The position numbers and the translations under genes are program-made. Shown piece by piece: positions 51,065 to 60,774 of a stretch of DNA of 64,000 bases. Source of the stretch: Pandoraea commovens (lineage in GTDB: Bacteria > Pseudomonadota > Gammaproteobacteria > Burkholderiales > Burkholderiaceae); the NCBI RefSeq assembly GCF_902459615.1, contig NZ_CABPSA010000003.1, positions 248,001 to 312,000 on the forward strand. The letters are read 5' to 3'. Numbering within the stretch: position 1 is the stretch's first letter; the number at the start of each line of letters is the position of its first letter. The notes under the pieces are model-generated. The model was not told the origin of the DNA and made no database searches. It saw nothing but the letters and a program-made list of their open reading frames with translations.

Positions 51065-53626
51065 TCAGCCGTGCCGATGCTCGTCGTCGTGAGACGACCG
51101 ATGGTCGGCACTCGGATGTTCCTCATGTGCGGGCGCGCGCGCCCCTTCCGGTTTGCCCTCACGCTGCGTGGGTTGCGGGTGCGGCTGCGCCTGAGGACGT
51201 TCCTGCTGAGGTTGCGGACGCGGCGCGGGCTGCACATGCTCCACCGGCGGCTGCGGGCGCGGCGGCATACGCTCGACTTGCGGCTGAGGCTGCGGACGCT
51301 GCTGCGGCTGCGCTTGTTGTTGAGGCTGAGGTTCGGGACGCGGCTGCGCCCGTTCCACCTGCGGTTGCGGCCTCGGTTGCTGGAACTGCTGCGGCTCCGG
51401 GCGCGGCTGCGTCTGCCATTGCTGCGGACGGCGGGCCGGTTCAGCCGCCTCCGGTTGCTGTTGCTGACGTTGCGGCGCAGGCGTCGCTTGTCCGCCGCGC
51501 GCCTCCGGCTGGACAGCAGGTGACTGCGGCGCTTGCGGTGATTGGCGACGCATTTGCATCTCACGCTGCGCGGCGTCGTGCCCCGGCTGCGGAACGGCTT
51601 GCGGCGCTTCGCCGCGTGCCGACGGCTGCGCCTGCCCCTGAACAGCACCGTTCACGCCCGGCGGATGCGGAACACCTGAGGGCGCGGGCTGACGCTCGGT
51701 CGGTTGGGATTGCACCGCCGATTGCCCCGGACGATTCTGATAAACGCCGTGTCCCGGATAGCCGGGTTCACCCGGAACACCCGGCGTTCCGGGCACGCCC
51801 GGCTGACCCGGTACGCCCGCATGGCCCGGTGCCCCCGGGACGCCCGGTTGTCCGGGCACTCCCGGCGCGCCGTGCATCGGCGGCACGGCGCCGGTTGCAG
51901 GCAAGCCGCCATGGCCCGCCGTCGCCCCGACGGCACCGGTCGCGCCCAGCGCAGGCTGCGCAGGCATCGCACCGTTCGCCCCAATCGGCGCACCGACCGG
52001 CCCGTGCGTACTGACGACCGTCACACGGGGGGCGATGCGTGGCTGGCCATTGGGGCCATTGGGGCCATTGGGACCATTCGGACCGCCCGCGCCGAGATTG
52101 CGCACCTGCTGCCCGTTCTGACCGAACACCAGCGGCGCACCACCCGCGTTCGGCACGGCGTGCAACTGACTCGTCAGCTCACGCGACGGCATGCCACGGG
52201 CGACCGGCGCGCGCGTCGCCAGCACCTGCCGGTTGAACACGCCCGCAGGCGGCGCACCTGCTGCCGGACGGCTGTTGCCGAACACGCTTTGCTGCACCGG
52301 GGCCACGCCCGGCGTATTGCCGACGCGCCACGTCTGCGCACCACGCGGTGCAGCCAGAGCCGTCGGCGCACCCACGGGGCGTCCCTGCACGAACGCCTGC
52401 GCGGGCATCGTCGACACAGCGCCCCGCACATTGCGGTTCACGTAGATGTTGTTGACGTTGATGTTGTTGGTGATATTGGTCGTACGAACGATCGTCGAGC
52501 GATTGATGTTCGTGATGTACGACGAACTGGCGTGATACGCGGGACGGTACGGGTCATGGGGCCCAAGCGCAAACCACGCGAGTCCCACGCCCCCGGCGGC
52601 GAACGAAACACCCCACTGGTTCCCGCCGCTGCTGCCGCTGACCCAGCCGACCAGCGCCGGCGCATACACCGGACGCACTGCCACCGGCCCCGGCACCCAG
52701 CACCAGCGGGCATCCACGTAAGCCCAGCGCCCGTAGTGATACGGCGCGAAGCCCCACGGCGCATCGTCGACCCAAGTCCAGCCCCACGGGTCGACCCAGG
52801 CCCAATGCCCCGTGCGGTAAGGCGCCCAGCCCGAAGGCATGTTGGACGGCACCCACACCGCGCCGTAGCTCGGCGTTTCCTGCCACGAACCGTAGTCGTC
52901 CAGACTCTCGAAGCCGGTCATGTCGCGCGGCACGTAACGCGCGGAGACGGAGGCGTCTTCACGTGCGTCGCGATCGCGCATCCATTGATCGAAAGCGTCG
53001 GCCGTGAGCGGGCCGGTCTGCTGCTGCGTCAGGTTCTGACCGACGAACGCGACCCGTTGACCTTGCTGGAGCGGGACCGACGCCCCTTGTCCGTACGCCG
53101 TGCCCGCACCGCGCGAGACGCTCACCGTCGTCACCCCGTTCGGATCGACATCCACACGATATTCACCGGCCTGTTGCGGCACGAATGCCAGATTCGGCGT
53201 ATCGATCTCGTACGGTTGATTCGGATCGAAGCTGCGCAGGCGCACACCGACGGTGCCCTGCGTTACGTTCAGTTGCACATTCTGGTCGGTGACGGCGGAC
53301 AGCGTCAGGCTGGTCGACGCGCCCATGCGCACCGCCGTGCCGCCCACGTGCATCTCGGCCCGGCTATTGCGGTCGACCCAGATGGCATCGCCCGTCGTGA
53401 GCGGACGGTTGCGGTCCGCGTAGCGCCAGTCGCTCGTGCCTGCGGGGGCGTAGGTGACGGTGCCGTCGAACTCGGAGAGACGCGCCACGCGCCCCGGCGG
53501 ATCGGCGCTCTGCGCCTGTGCCTGCGCCATCACCACCGCCGGCGCACCCACCGCGCCCAGCAGACCCAGCGCCAGCCCGACGCCAAGGGAGCGAACCGTC
53601 GTCCGCCAGGAAATCAGGGATTTCAT
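51065..53626 (-). CDS. Large secreted FecR-like/DUF6600-type protein with collagen-like and Pro/Gln-rich tail
   Basis: The 853-residue protein has a signal peptide (cleaved near 34-40, VVMAQAQA). A FecR-like beta-sandwich at about 45-215 follows (LSEFDGTVTYAPAGTSDWRY; MGASTSLTLSAVTDQNVQLN), then a Trp/Tyr-rich repeat region at about 250-370 (SGWAPYRTGHWAWVDPWGW; FAPYHYGRWAYVDARWCWV) typical of DUF6600 proteins. Asn-rich ITNNINVNNIYVNRN comes next, then Pro-Asn-Gly repeats, 14 Gly-X-Y triplets (586-627), and a final 200 residues of Pro/Gln/Arg repeats ending in a His-rich tail. It is probably periplasmic or surface exposed and of unknown function. GGAG precedes MKSLISWRTT. No FecI sigma factor or receptor is adjacent. 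Confidence 0.82.
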   Translation of the reverse strand: MKSLISWRTTVRSLGVGLALGLLGAVGAPAVVMAQAQAQSADPPGRVARLSEFDGTVTYAPAGTSDWRYADRNRPLTTGDAIWVDRNSRAEMHVGGTAVRMGASTSLTLSAVTDQNVQLNVTQGTVGVRLRSFDPNQPYEIDTPNLAFVPQQAGEYRVDVDPNGVTTVSVSRGAGTAYGQGASVPLQQGQRVAFVGQNLTQQQTGPLTADAFDQWMRDRDAREDASVSARYVPRDMTGFESLDDYGSWQETPSYGAVWVPSNMPSGWAPYRTGHWAWVDPWGWTWVDDAPWGFAPYHYGRWAYVDARWCWVPGPVAVRPVYAPALVGWVSGSSGGNQWGVSFAAGGVGLAWFALGPHDPYRPAYHASSSYITNINRSTIVRTTNITNNINVNNIYVNRNVRGAVSTMPAQAFVQGRPVGAPTALAAPRGAQTWRVGNTPGVAPVQQSVFGNSRPAAGAPPAGVFNRQVLATRAPVARGMPSRELTSQLHAVPNAGGAPLVFGQNGQQVRNLGAGGPNGPNGPNGPNGQPRIAPRVTVVSTHGPVGAPIGANGAMPAQPALGATGAVGATAGHGGLPATGAVPPMHGAPGVPGQPGVPGAPGHAGVPGQPGVPGTPGVPGEPGYPGHGVYQNRPGQSAVQSQPTERQPAPSGVPHPPGVNGAVQGQAQPSARGEAPQAVPQPGHDAAQREMQMRRQSPQAPQSPAVQPEARGGQATPAPQRQQQQPEAAEPARRPQQWQTQPRPEPQQFQQPRPQPQVERAQPRPEPQPQQQAQPQQRPQPQPQVERMPPRPQPPVEHVQPAPRPQPQQERPQAQPHPQPTQREGKPEGARAPAHEEHPSADHRSSHDDEHRHG
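51746..51871 (-). repeat. Collagen-like Gly-X-Y tract (14 triplets)
   Basis: Forty-two codons encode an unbroken run of Gly-X-Y triplets, mostly G-V-P, G-Q-P, G-A-P, G-T-P and G-E-P. Upstream at about 52038-52090 a nine-bp unit (ATTGGGGCC on the plus strand) encodes Pro-Asn-Gly repeats. Both are prone to copy-number change without frameshift. Confidence 0.85.
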
Positions 53627-53872
53627 AAACACTCCGGGCCCTTTCGGTGGGCATGCCGTGCGCGGCTTGCAGGCGTTGGCGTTCAGCCACCTTGTTGCTC
53701 TGTCCGAATCCTCCGGCGAGCCCGATGACAACTTCAGATGACCTCGCCGCAAGTGACGCTTCAAGCCTAAGCCTGCCGTGTGTGACAGCGTGTAAAGGAA
53801 TGCTACGGGGTTGTAACCGGGAATGGGCGAATCGGCGGATAGGCCAAATGCGCGGACGCGCCAGCGCACCGC
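53627..53872. other. Intergenic region upstream of the FecR-like gene
   Basis: These 246 bases lie between hrcA and the FecR-like gene, both on the minus strand, and hold the GGAG site of the latter. I see no convincing promoter, terminator with T-run, or CIRCE-type repeat. Confidence 0.4.
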
Positions 53873-54901
53873 TCAGTGATGACTGAGCGCGTTGGAGAGC
53901 AGCTTGGCGGTGATGTCGACGATGGGGATGACGCGCTCGTACGCCATGCGCGTCGGCCCGATCACGCCGAGCGTACCGACGACCTCGCCGTCGACTTCGT
54001 ACGGGGCCGTGACAACCGTCATCTCCTCGATCGGCACGAGACTCGACTCGCCGCCGATAAAGATCTGCACCCCTTGCGCGCGGCTCGACACGTCGAGCAG
54101 TTGCAGCAGGCCGGTCTTGGACTCGAACACGTCGAACAGCTTGCGCAGACGCTCCATGTTCGAGGACAGATCCTCCACGCCCAGCAGGTTGCGCTCGCCC
54201 GAGATCAGTACGCTCTCGCGCGTGGTGTCGGCCATGGCGTCGCTGCCCGCCTGCACGGCGGCCTGCATCAGCGCGCTCATGTCCGAGCGCAGAGCATCGA
54301 GTTCGCCACGCAAGTAAGTGCGCACGTCGTCGAAACTGTGACCGCCGAAGTTGGCGTTCAGGTAGTTTGCCGCTTCGACCAGTTGCGCCGGAGAATAATC
54401 CTTTTCCGTCAGGATGATGCGGTTCTGCACGTCGCCGTCGGGCGTGACGATGATGAGCAGCACGCGCTTGTCGGACAGACGCAGGAATTCGATATGACGG
54501 AAAGTCTGGCTGCGTCGCGGGGTCAGCACCACGCCCGCGAATTGCGACAGATGCGAGAGCACCTGTGCGGCGGAAGCCACCAGCTGTTGGGGTCCGGCCG
54601 GTTGCAGGCTCGTCTGCACCTGCGTCGAAAGCTGGAGCACGGCCTCTTCGAGCGGGCGCACAGCGAGCATCGTGTCAACGAACAGACGGTAAGCGCGCGG
54701 CGTCGGCACGCGACCGGCCGACGTATGCGGGCTGGCCACGAAACCCATCGCCTCGAGATCGGACATCACGTTGCGGATCGTCGCGGGAGACAGGTCGAGG
54801 CCCGAGAACCGCGAGAGCGTGCGCGAGCCGACCGGCTGGCCATCTGCGATGTACCGTTCGATCAGGGTTTTGAGAAGCGTTTGCGCACGTTGATCTAGCA
54901 T
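53873..54901 (-). CDS. hrcA: Heat-inducible transcription repressor HrcA
   Basis: HrcA represses class I heat-shock operons by binding CIRCE, with GroEL modulating its activity. The 342-residue protein has the winged helix [20 protein letters not shown] followed by [20 protein letters not shown], the GAF-like middle domain, and the C-terminal run [20 protein letters not shown] with [20 protein letters not shown]. No CIRCE element (TTAGCACTC-N9-GAGTGCTAA) was found before grpE, dnaK or hrcA itself. The regulated operon (probably groESL) thus lies outside the window, while the DnaK genes use sigma-32. It is divergent from nadK across 131 nt. Confidence 0.96.
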   Translation of the reverse strand: MLDQRAQTLLKTLIERYIADGQPVGSRTLSRFSGLDLSPATIRNVMSDLEAMGFVASPHTSAGRVPTPRAYRLFVDTMLAVRPLEEAVLQLSTQVQTSLQPAGPQQLVASAAQVLSHLSQFAGVVLTPRRSQTFRHIEFLRLSDKRVLLIIVTPDGDVQNRIILTEKDYSPAQLVEAANYLNANFGGHSFDDVRTYLRGELDALRSDMSALMQAAVQAGSDAMADTTRESVLISGERNLLGVEDLSSNMERLRKLFDVFESKTGLLQLLDVSSRAQGVQIFIGGESSLVPIEEMTVVTAPYEVDGEVVGTLGVIGPTRMAYERVIPIVDITAKLLSNALSHH

Positions 54902-54908
54902 GGCAAAA

Positions 54909-54914
54909 ATTGTA
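54909..54914 (-). promoter_or_regulatory. -10-like TACAAT, leaderless layout, hrcA
   Basis: The minus strand reads TACAAT, seven nt (TTTTGCC), ATG. A GGAACA 17 nt upstream is a weak -35. No ribosome-binding site is present. Confidence 0.5.
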
Positions 54915-55020
54915 ACGCGAAACGCGGGGCCTGTTCCCCCTAAATCGGGCCTCGCTCTGCATGGCCACAGGAACCGTTGCAGGCCGTGCGTTGGCGATGG
55001 TTGCTGTCATCGACTTATGG

Positions 55021-55026
55021 TGTAAT
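55021..55026 (+). promoter_or_regulatory. -10-like TGTAAT, leaderless layout, nadK
   Basis: TGTAAT ends six nt before the nadK ATG (GGCGGC between). GGCGG is not a clear Shine-Dalgarno site at that distance, and no standard -35 spacing is evident. Confidence 0.35.
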
Positions 55027-55032
55027 GGCGGC

Positions 55033-55941
55033 ATGAAAACTGGGAGCCCCTTCAAGACTGTGGCGCTCGTCGGGAAGTACCATGCCGACGGCGTCGCCGA
55101 ACCATTGCTCACGCTAGCGGCATGCATCGCCCAGCGTGGGCATCATGTCGTCTTCGAGCGCGACACCGCGCATAACATCGGCGCAGGTGCCGATCCATAC
55201 CGCACCCTCGACATCCAGGAAATCGGCACGCAGGCCGACGTGGCCGTCGTCGTCGGCGGCGACGGCACGATGCTCGGCGTCGGCCGTCAACTGGCCGCAT
55301 CGAAGGTGCCGCTCATCGGCGTGAACCACGGCCGCGTCGGGTTCATCACCGACATTCCGCTCGACGAGATGCGTCAGGTCGTGCCCGCCATGCTCGAAGG
55401 GCATTTCGAAGCCGAACAACGCACTCTTCTGGCCGCCCGCATCGAACGCGACGGCCAGACGCTCTTCGAGACGCTGGCGTTCAACGACGTGGTCGTGAAC
55501 CGCTCGGGGATCTCGGGGATGGTGGAGCTGCGCGTGGACGTCGACGGCCGCTTCATGTACAAGCAGCGCTCCGACGGCCTGATCGTCGCTACGCCCACCG
55601 GTTCGACGGCCTACGCTTTGTCGGCGAGCGGCCCGATCCTGCATCCGCGCCTCGGCGGCGTGGTGCTCGTGCCGATCGCACCGCATGCGTTGTCGAACCG
55701 TCCGATCGTGCTGCCGGATTCGAGCGACATCGTCATCACGATTACCGGCGGTCGCGAAGTCGGCGCCAATTTCGATATGCAATCGTTTGCCGAATTGCGC
55801 CAGGGCGACCAGATTCTGGTCGGCCGCTCCCAGCATCAGGTGACGTTTCTGCATCCGGTCGGCTACAACTACTACGCGACGCTGCGCCGCAAGCTGCACT
55901 GGAACGAGCATATCTCCGACGAAGATACGCCGCAGAACTGA
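55033..55941 (+). CDS. nadK: NAD kinase
   Basis: NadK phosphorylates NAD to NADP. The 302-residue protein has the catalytic [12 protein letters not shown] near residue 76, [37 protein letters not shown] and the NAD-binding [19 protein letters not shown]. The start at [20 protein letters not shown] fits the family; an open extension of 24 codons upstream crosses the promoter region and is rejected. recN follows 23 nt downstream on the same strand, the conserved nadK-recN pair next to hrcA. Confidence 0.97.
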   Translation: MKTGSPFKTVALVGKYHADGVAEPLLTLAACIAQRGHHVVFERDTAHNIGAGADPYRTLDIQEIGTQADVAVVVGGDGTMLGVGRQLAASKVPLIGVNHGRVGFITDIPLDEMRQVVPAMLEGHFEAEQRTLLAARIERDGQTLFETLAFNDVVVNRSGISGMVELRVDVDGRFMYKQRSDGLIVATPTGSTAYALSASGPILHPRLGGVVLVPIAPHALSNRPIVLPDSSDIVITITGGREVGANFDMQSFAELRQGDQILVGRSQHQVTFLHPVGYNYYATLRRKLHWNEHISDEDTPQN

Positions 55942-55964
55942 CTCCACGCCTCACCCGACATCCC

Positions 55965-57629
55965 ATGCTACGCAGTCTCTCGATTCGCGATTTCGTGATC
56001 GTCGATCGTCTCGATCTGGAATTCTCCGCCGGCTTCACCGTGTTTTCGGGGGAGACCGGCGCGGGCAAATCGATTCTGATCGATGCGCTGGCGCTCGCGA
56101 TGGGCGAGCGCGGCGACACCAGCATGGTGCGCAACGGGCAAACGCGCGCCGACATCACCGCTGAATTCGCCGCCGACGCCGAAGCGCGCCCCGATCTCGA
56201 AGCCTGGCTGCAAGCGCAGGCGCTCACGCTCGAAGAACACGGCGGTGTGCTGCTGCGCCGTGTACTCGACGCCGGCGGTCGCTCGCGCGCTTTCATCAAC
56301 GGCACCCCCGCCACGCTCACGCAAATGCGCGAACTCGGTGAAATGCTCGTCGACATTCACGGCCAGCACGCGCACCAGCAGTTGCTGCGCCCCGACGCGC
56401 AACGCCGCCTGCTCGACTCGCACGCAGGCGCGACCACCCTCGCCGCCGATACCGCCGCCGCTCACAAGGAGTGGCGACGTCTCGTCAAGCGCTGCGAGGA
56501 GGCGCATGGGCGCGACCGCGAACTGCAACTGGAGCGCGAGCGTCTCGAATGGCAGACGTCCGAACTCGACAAGCTGGGTCCGCAGGAAGGCGAATGGGAC
56601 GACGTGAGCGCCGAGCATCGCAGGCTCTCTCACGCAGCGAGTCTCATCAACGGCGTGCAAGGCGCGCTCGACGCGCTCGCCGAAGCCGACGGTGCCATCG
56701 TCCCCTCGCTTGGTCATGTCGTGCATCAGATCCGCGAACTCGCGGAGATCGACGCCGGGCTGGCCGACACGCTCGCTGCGCTGGAGCCTGCCGAGATTCA
56801 GCTTCGCGAAGCGGTCCATTCACTCACCCATTACGCGCAACGCATCGATCTCGATCCGGAGCGTCTGGCGGTTGTCGAGCAACGACTCGACGCCCTGCAT
56901 TCAGCCGCGCGCAGATTCCGTGTGACACCCGAGCAATTGCCCGCCGAGCTGGCAGAGCGTCGCGCGCAACTGGAAGAATTGACGGCATCGGCCGACACGG
57001 CGGCCATGCAGGCCGCAGCCGACGCCGCGCAGGCCGAATTTCTCAAGCTGGCGAAGGACTTGTCGAAGGCCCGCGCCAAAGCGGCGGCCTCGCTCTCACG
57101 CGAAGTCACCCGAGCGATGCAAGACCTCTCGATGCCCGGCGGACGCTTCGAAGTCGCACTCACGGCAACGCCGGAGCCGCAGTCGTTCGGGCTGGAGACG
57201 GTCGAATTTCTCGTTGCCGGACACCCCGGCGTGCCGACGCGTCCGCTCGCCAAAGTTGCCTCGGGCGGCGAACTCGCACGCATCAGCCTCGCGTTGCAGG
57301 TGATCGCCAGCAGCGCGAGTCTCACGCCGACGCTGATCTTCGACGAAGTCGATTCCGGGATTGGCGGCGCGGTGGCCGAAGTGGTCGGTCGCCTGCTTCG
57401 CGAATTAGGTCAGGGACGTCAGGTGCTGTGCGTGACCCACCTGCCGCAGGTCGCCGCTCTCGGCCATCAGCATCTGCGAGTGAGCAAACGCAGCGACGGC
57501 GATACGACGATGAGCGAGATCGAGCCGCTGGGTCGCACCGAACGCGTCGAGGAGATCGCGCGGATGCTGGGCGGCGTGGAGATTACGGCGACCACGCGCA
57601 AGCACGCGCGGGAGATGTTGGCACTCTGA
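55965..57629 (+). CDS. recN: DNA repair protein RecN
   Basis: RecN is an SMC-like ATPase that holds DNA ends during double-strand break repair. The 554-residue protein begins MLRSLSIRDFVIVDRLDLEF with Walker A FSGETGAGKSILIDALALAM. It then has a long coiled-coil region of about 170-350 and the C-terminal ABC signature KVASGGELARISLAL followed by Walker B LIFDEVDSGIGGAVAEVVG and VTHLPQVAALGHQHL. Full length. It is probably co-transcribed with nadK; no LexA box was identified. Confidence 0.96.
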   Translation: MLRSLSIRDFVIVDRLDLEFSAGFTVFSGETGAGKSILIDALALAMGERGDTSMVRNGQTRADITAEFAADAEARPDLEAWLQAQALTLEEHGGVLLRRVLDAGGRSRAFINGTPATLTQMRELGEMLVDIHGQHAHQQLLRPDAQRRLLDSHAGATTLAADTAAAHKEWRRLVKRCEEAHGRDRELQLERERLEWQTSELDKLGPQEGEWDDVSAEHRRLSHAASLINGVQGALDALAEADGAIVPSLGHVVHQIRELAEIDAGLADTLAALEPAEIQLREAVHSLTHYAQRIDLDPERLAVVEQRLDALHSAARRFRVTPEQLPAELAERRAQLEELTASADTAAMQAAADAAQAEFLKLAKDLSKARAKAAASLSREVTRAMQDLSMPGGRFEVALTATPEPQSFGLETVEFLVAGHPGVPTRPLAKVASGGELARISLALQVIASSASLTPTLIFDEVDSGIGGAVAEVVGRLLRELGQGRQVLCVTHLPQVAALGHQHLRVSKRSDGDTTMSEIEPLGRTERVEEIARMLGGVEITATTRKHAREMLAL

Positions 57630-57660
57630 GCGGCGTCGAGAACATCGACATTCCTCAATA

Positions 57661-57698
57661 AACAACGGGCGGCCCATCATCGGCCGCCCGTTGTTTTT
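57661..57698. terminator. Bidirectional terminator between recN and glnE
   Basis: A perfect 14-bp stem (AACAACGGGCGGCC / GGCCGCCCGTTGTT) with a seven-nt loop is followed by three further T, and the AACAA/TTGTT ends provide A- and U-rich flanks in both directions. Confidence 0.93.
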
Positions 57699-57737
57699 CA
57701 AGCCTGTGCGTTCAAGCGCCGCCCAAGCGTCAGACAG

Positions 57738-60623
57738 TCAAACCGGCCCCGCGTCTGCGAACACAGAATCCCATAGCGCCATCACGGCCTGACGTTCTGC
57801 CTCGACGTCCGCGCCCGGCACGCGTGCCGCCTCCACCCCGTCCAGCCGCAACTTGTGTTGACGTTTGCGATACAACCGATACGCCGCCGCCGCGTCTTCC
57901 GCGAGCTTGGTATCGATCAGTCCCAGTTGCGCCGCCTCGCGCAGCAAGGCGATGTTGCCCGCGTTACGCAGCAGCGCCGGATGCGCGCCCGAGTGCAGCA
58001 GCACCAGATACTGCACGGTGAATTCGATATCCACCATGCCGCCCCGGTCGTGCTTCAGATCGAACAACTTCGTCCCGTTCGGATGCCCTTCGAGCACCTT
58101 GCGGCGCATCGCCACGATCTCCTGCGCCAGCGCCGACGCCTCACGCGGCGTGGCCAGCACCTGCGCACGAATGTTCTCGAACGTCGCGCCGATGGTCTCG
58201 TCGCCCGCGCAGAAACGCGCGCGCGTGAGCGCCTGATGCTCCCAGACCCACGCCGTGTTGGCATTGCCTTCGCGGAACTGGTACTGACGGAAACTCTCGA
58301 TGTTCGTGACCAGCAGGCCGGACAAGCCGTTCGGGCGCAGTCGCAGATCGACATCGAACAGCATGCCCGCGCCCGTATGCGTGGTCAGCCACGTCACGAA
58401 ACGGCGGGCGAGCGCGGCGTAAGCGTCCGGTGCGCGGTCGTCGTCATCGTCGTAAAGGAAGATCAGATCGAGGTCCGACGCGTAGCCCAGTTCCTTGCCG
58501 CCCAGCTTGCCGTAGGCGATGACCGAGAAGCGCGGCACCTCGCGATGACGCGTCGCGACGTGCGGCCAGACCGTCGAGATCGTCACGTCGACGATGATGT
58601 CCGCCAGTTCCGAGAGACGGTCGCCGATGGCCTCCACCGACAACGTCCCCTGCAAATCGAGCAGCAGGATTCGGAAGACTTCGGCGTGGTGTGCGCGACG
58701 CAGAATGTCCATCTGCACTTCGACGTTGCCCGCCGCCCCCGCCGCGTTCAGGCTCAGCAGCAGTTGTGTCTTGAACGACGGCCAGTCGAACGGCGCGGCA
58801 AGCGCTTCGTCGTCGAGCAGTTCGTCGAGCAGTTGCGGATGGCTGATCAGATAACCCGCCGCCCAGCGTGACCCGGCGAGCACCTTGACCACGCGCTCCA
58901 GCGCGCGCGGATACTCCGTGAGCAGCGCGAGATACGAACTGCGACGGCTGATGGTCGAGAGCAGATCGAGCATGCGGCCGAGGACAGCGTCCGGCTCGCC
59001 GGTGCCCGCCGCACCTTCCACGGCACGCTGCACGAGCTGGTCGAAGCGACGCCGGCTGATCTCGCCCAGCGCCTTGTAGCGCGAGGACGTCCACACGGCG
59101 CGCAATCGGTCGAGCGCACCTTCGGCGTCGTTGAAGCCCAGACGCGTAAGCTGATTGCCGAGGTCGCCCGTCTGCGCTTCGTCGGCCAGACATTCGCTCC
59201 ACAGTTCCGGCGGGCACTCGCAGTCGCCCGTGCCCGACCCCGCGCCCTTCTGTCCGCTGCCGTTGGCCTTGTCCGCGAAAATCTCATCGAACTGACCGGC
59301 GACGAATTCGCGATGCTCGTCGAGCACCGTCATGAAGGTCGCTTCGTCAGGGAAACCCATGGCGCGCGCCACCGCGAGGCGGTCGTCGCCGGGCGACGGC
59401 AGGATATGGGTCTGCGCGTCGTCCAGATACTGAATGCGGTGTTCGAGCTTGCGCAGGAAGACGTAGGCGTTGGACAGTTCTTCCGCCACGTTCTGCGCCA
59501 GCCACCCGCGCCGCGCCGCCACGCCCAGCACCGCGAGCGTCGGCCGCACGCGCAGTTCCGGCTCCTGCCCACCGCGAATCAACTGGAAGACCTGCGCCGA
59601 GAATTCCACTTCGCGAATGCCGCCGCGTCCGAGCTTGATGTCGTTGATGCGCGCCGGTTTGGCCCGCGCGCGACGCTCCGCCTCATGGCGAATCTGCTCT
59701 TGCAACGCGCGAATCGCGCCGATCACGCCGTAATCGAGGTAGCGACGGAACACGAACGGCTGCACCAGCGACGTCAGCAGTCGCTCGATCCGGCGGCCGG
59801 GCTCGCTCGCAACTTCGGACACGAGGCGTCCCTTGATCCACGCGTAGCGCTCCCACTCGCGGCCCTGCACGTAGAAATACTCTTCGAGCATCGGCAGACT
59901 GCACACCAGAGGACCGGAATCGCCGTTGGGGCGCAGGCGCATGTCCACCCGGAACACGTAGCCGTCTGGTGTAAGCTCCGAAATCAGTCCGATCAGCTTG
60001 CGGCCGAGTTTCGTGAAGAATTCATGATTGGATAGCAGACGCAGGCGACCGGCGGCGGCCGCATCGGCACCGTCAGGCGCGGTTGTGTCGCCATCGTCTT
60101 CATATAGGAAGATGAGGTCGATGTCGGACGAGACATTGAGTTCCCGACCGCCGAGCTTGCCCATGCCGACGACGCCGAGCGTCTGACGCTCCCCTTCCGC
60201 GTTACGCGGCACACCGTGAATGGCTTCGAGGTCGCGCGAGAGCACCGCAATGCCCGCCTGCACAGCGAACTCGGCGAGCGCCGACATGGCCTCCGTCACT
60301 TCGGACAACTCAGCACGGCCGTCGAGATCGCGTTGCATGACGGCGCACAGCGCTTCGACCCGCAGGATGCGCAAGGCGCGTGCCAGCGCAGCCTCGTCCA
60401 CACCGGAAATGCCGGACGGCTGGTCCGGCGGCGTCAGCAGCGTGCCGGTGATGGCTTCGAAGCGGCGGGCGAGCCAGCGCGCGTCGACGGGGTGCTCGGC
60501 GAGCGTCGGCAAGGCCTCGGCCAGCGCGGGGCGGGACGCCAGCATGCGCGCGGCATATCGCGAGTAGGACTGAATATCGATCGGAATTTCGGATGAACTC
60601 ACTGGAGGGGTTCCGGTCTGCAA
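57738..60623 (-). CDS. glnE: Glutamine synthetase adenylyltransferase/deadenylylase
   Basis: GlnE adds AMP to glutamine synthetase and removes it, under PII control, tuning nitrogen assimilation. The 961-residue protein carries two nucleotidyltransferase domains with intact G-X-D-X-D type motifs: GMGKLGGRELNVSSDIDLIF near residue 155 (deadenylylase) and AYGKLGGKELGYASDLDLIF near 690 (adenylylase). Each is followed by its helical bundle. The frame opens at a TTG; a GTG seven codons in (60602), just before SSSEIPIDIQSYSRYAAR, is equally possible, and neither has a clear ribosome-binding site. It is divergent from the YhdP-like gene. Confidence 0.95.
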   Translation of the reverse strand: MQTGTPPVSSSEIPIDIQSYSRYAARMLASRPALAEALPTLAEHPVDARWLARRFEAITGTLLTPPDQPSGISGVDEAALARALRILRVEALCAVMQRDLDGRAELSEVTEAMSALAEFAVQAGIAVLSRDLEAIHGVPRNAEGERQTLGVVGMGKLGGRELNVSSDIDLIFLYEDDGDTTAPDGADAAAAGRLRLLSNHEFFTKLGRKLIGLISELTPDGYVFRVDMRLRPNGDSGPLVCSLPMLEEYFYVQGREWERYAWIKGRLVSEVASEPGRRIERLLTSLVQPFVFRRYLDYGVIGAIRALQEQIRHEAERRARAKPARINDIKLGRGGIREVEFSAQVFQLIRGGQEPELRVRPTLAVLGVAARRGWLAQNVAEELSNAYVFLRKLEHRIQYLDDAQTHILPSPGDDRLAVARAMGFPDEATFMTVLDEHREFVAGQFDEIFADKANGSGQKGAGSGTGDCECPPELWSECLADEAQTGDLGNQLTRLGFNDAEGALDRLRAVWTSSRYKALGEISRRRFDQLVQRAVEGAAGTGEPDAVLGRMLDLLSTISRRSSYLALLTEYPRALERVVKVLAGSRWAAGYLISHPQLLDELLDDEALAAPFDWPSFKTQLLLSLNAAGAAGNVEVQMDILRRAHHAEVFRILLLDLQGTLSVEAIGDRLSELADIIVDVTISTVWPHVATRHREVPRFSVIAYGKLGGKELGYASDLDLIFLYDDDDDRAPDAYAALARRFVTWLTTHTGAGMLFDVDLRLRPNGLSGLLVTNIESFRQYQFREGNANTAWVWEHQALTRARFCAGDETIGATFENIRAQVLATPREASALAQEIVAMRRKVLEGHPNGTKLFDLKHDRGGMVDIEFTVQYLVLLHSGAHPALLRNAGNIALLREAAQLGLIDTKLAEDAAAAYRLYRKRQHKLRLDGVEAARVPGADVEAERQAVMALWDSVFADAGPV

Positions 60624-60774
60624 TGAGAATGAAGAGACTTTCGCATGCTTACCCGTGCGTGATGAAACGCCGGATCACACGTTTTTTCTCCTACGGCAGG
60701 GCCATCGGAGGGCCTTGGGCTTGTGTTACAGTCTTTGCCACAGAAACTACCACATTCCCTCGTAGACGCGCAGC

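Noticed and set aside
51704-53728. 674-codon open frame antisense to the FecR-like gene
   Set aside because: Arg/His-rich low-complexity translation generated by the repeat DNA on the other strand.
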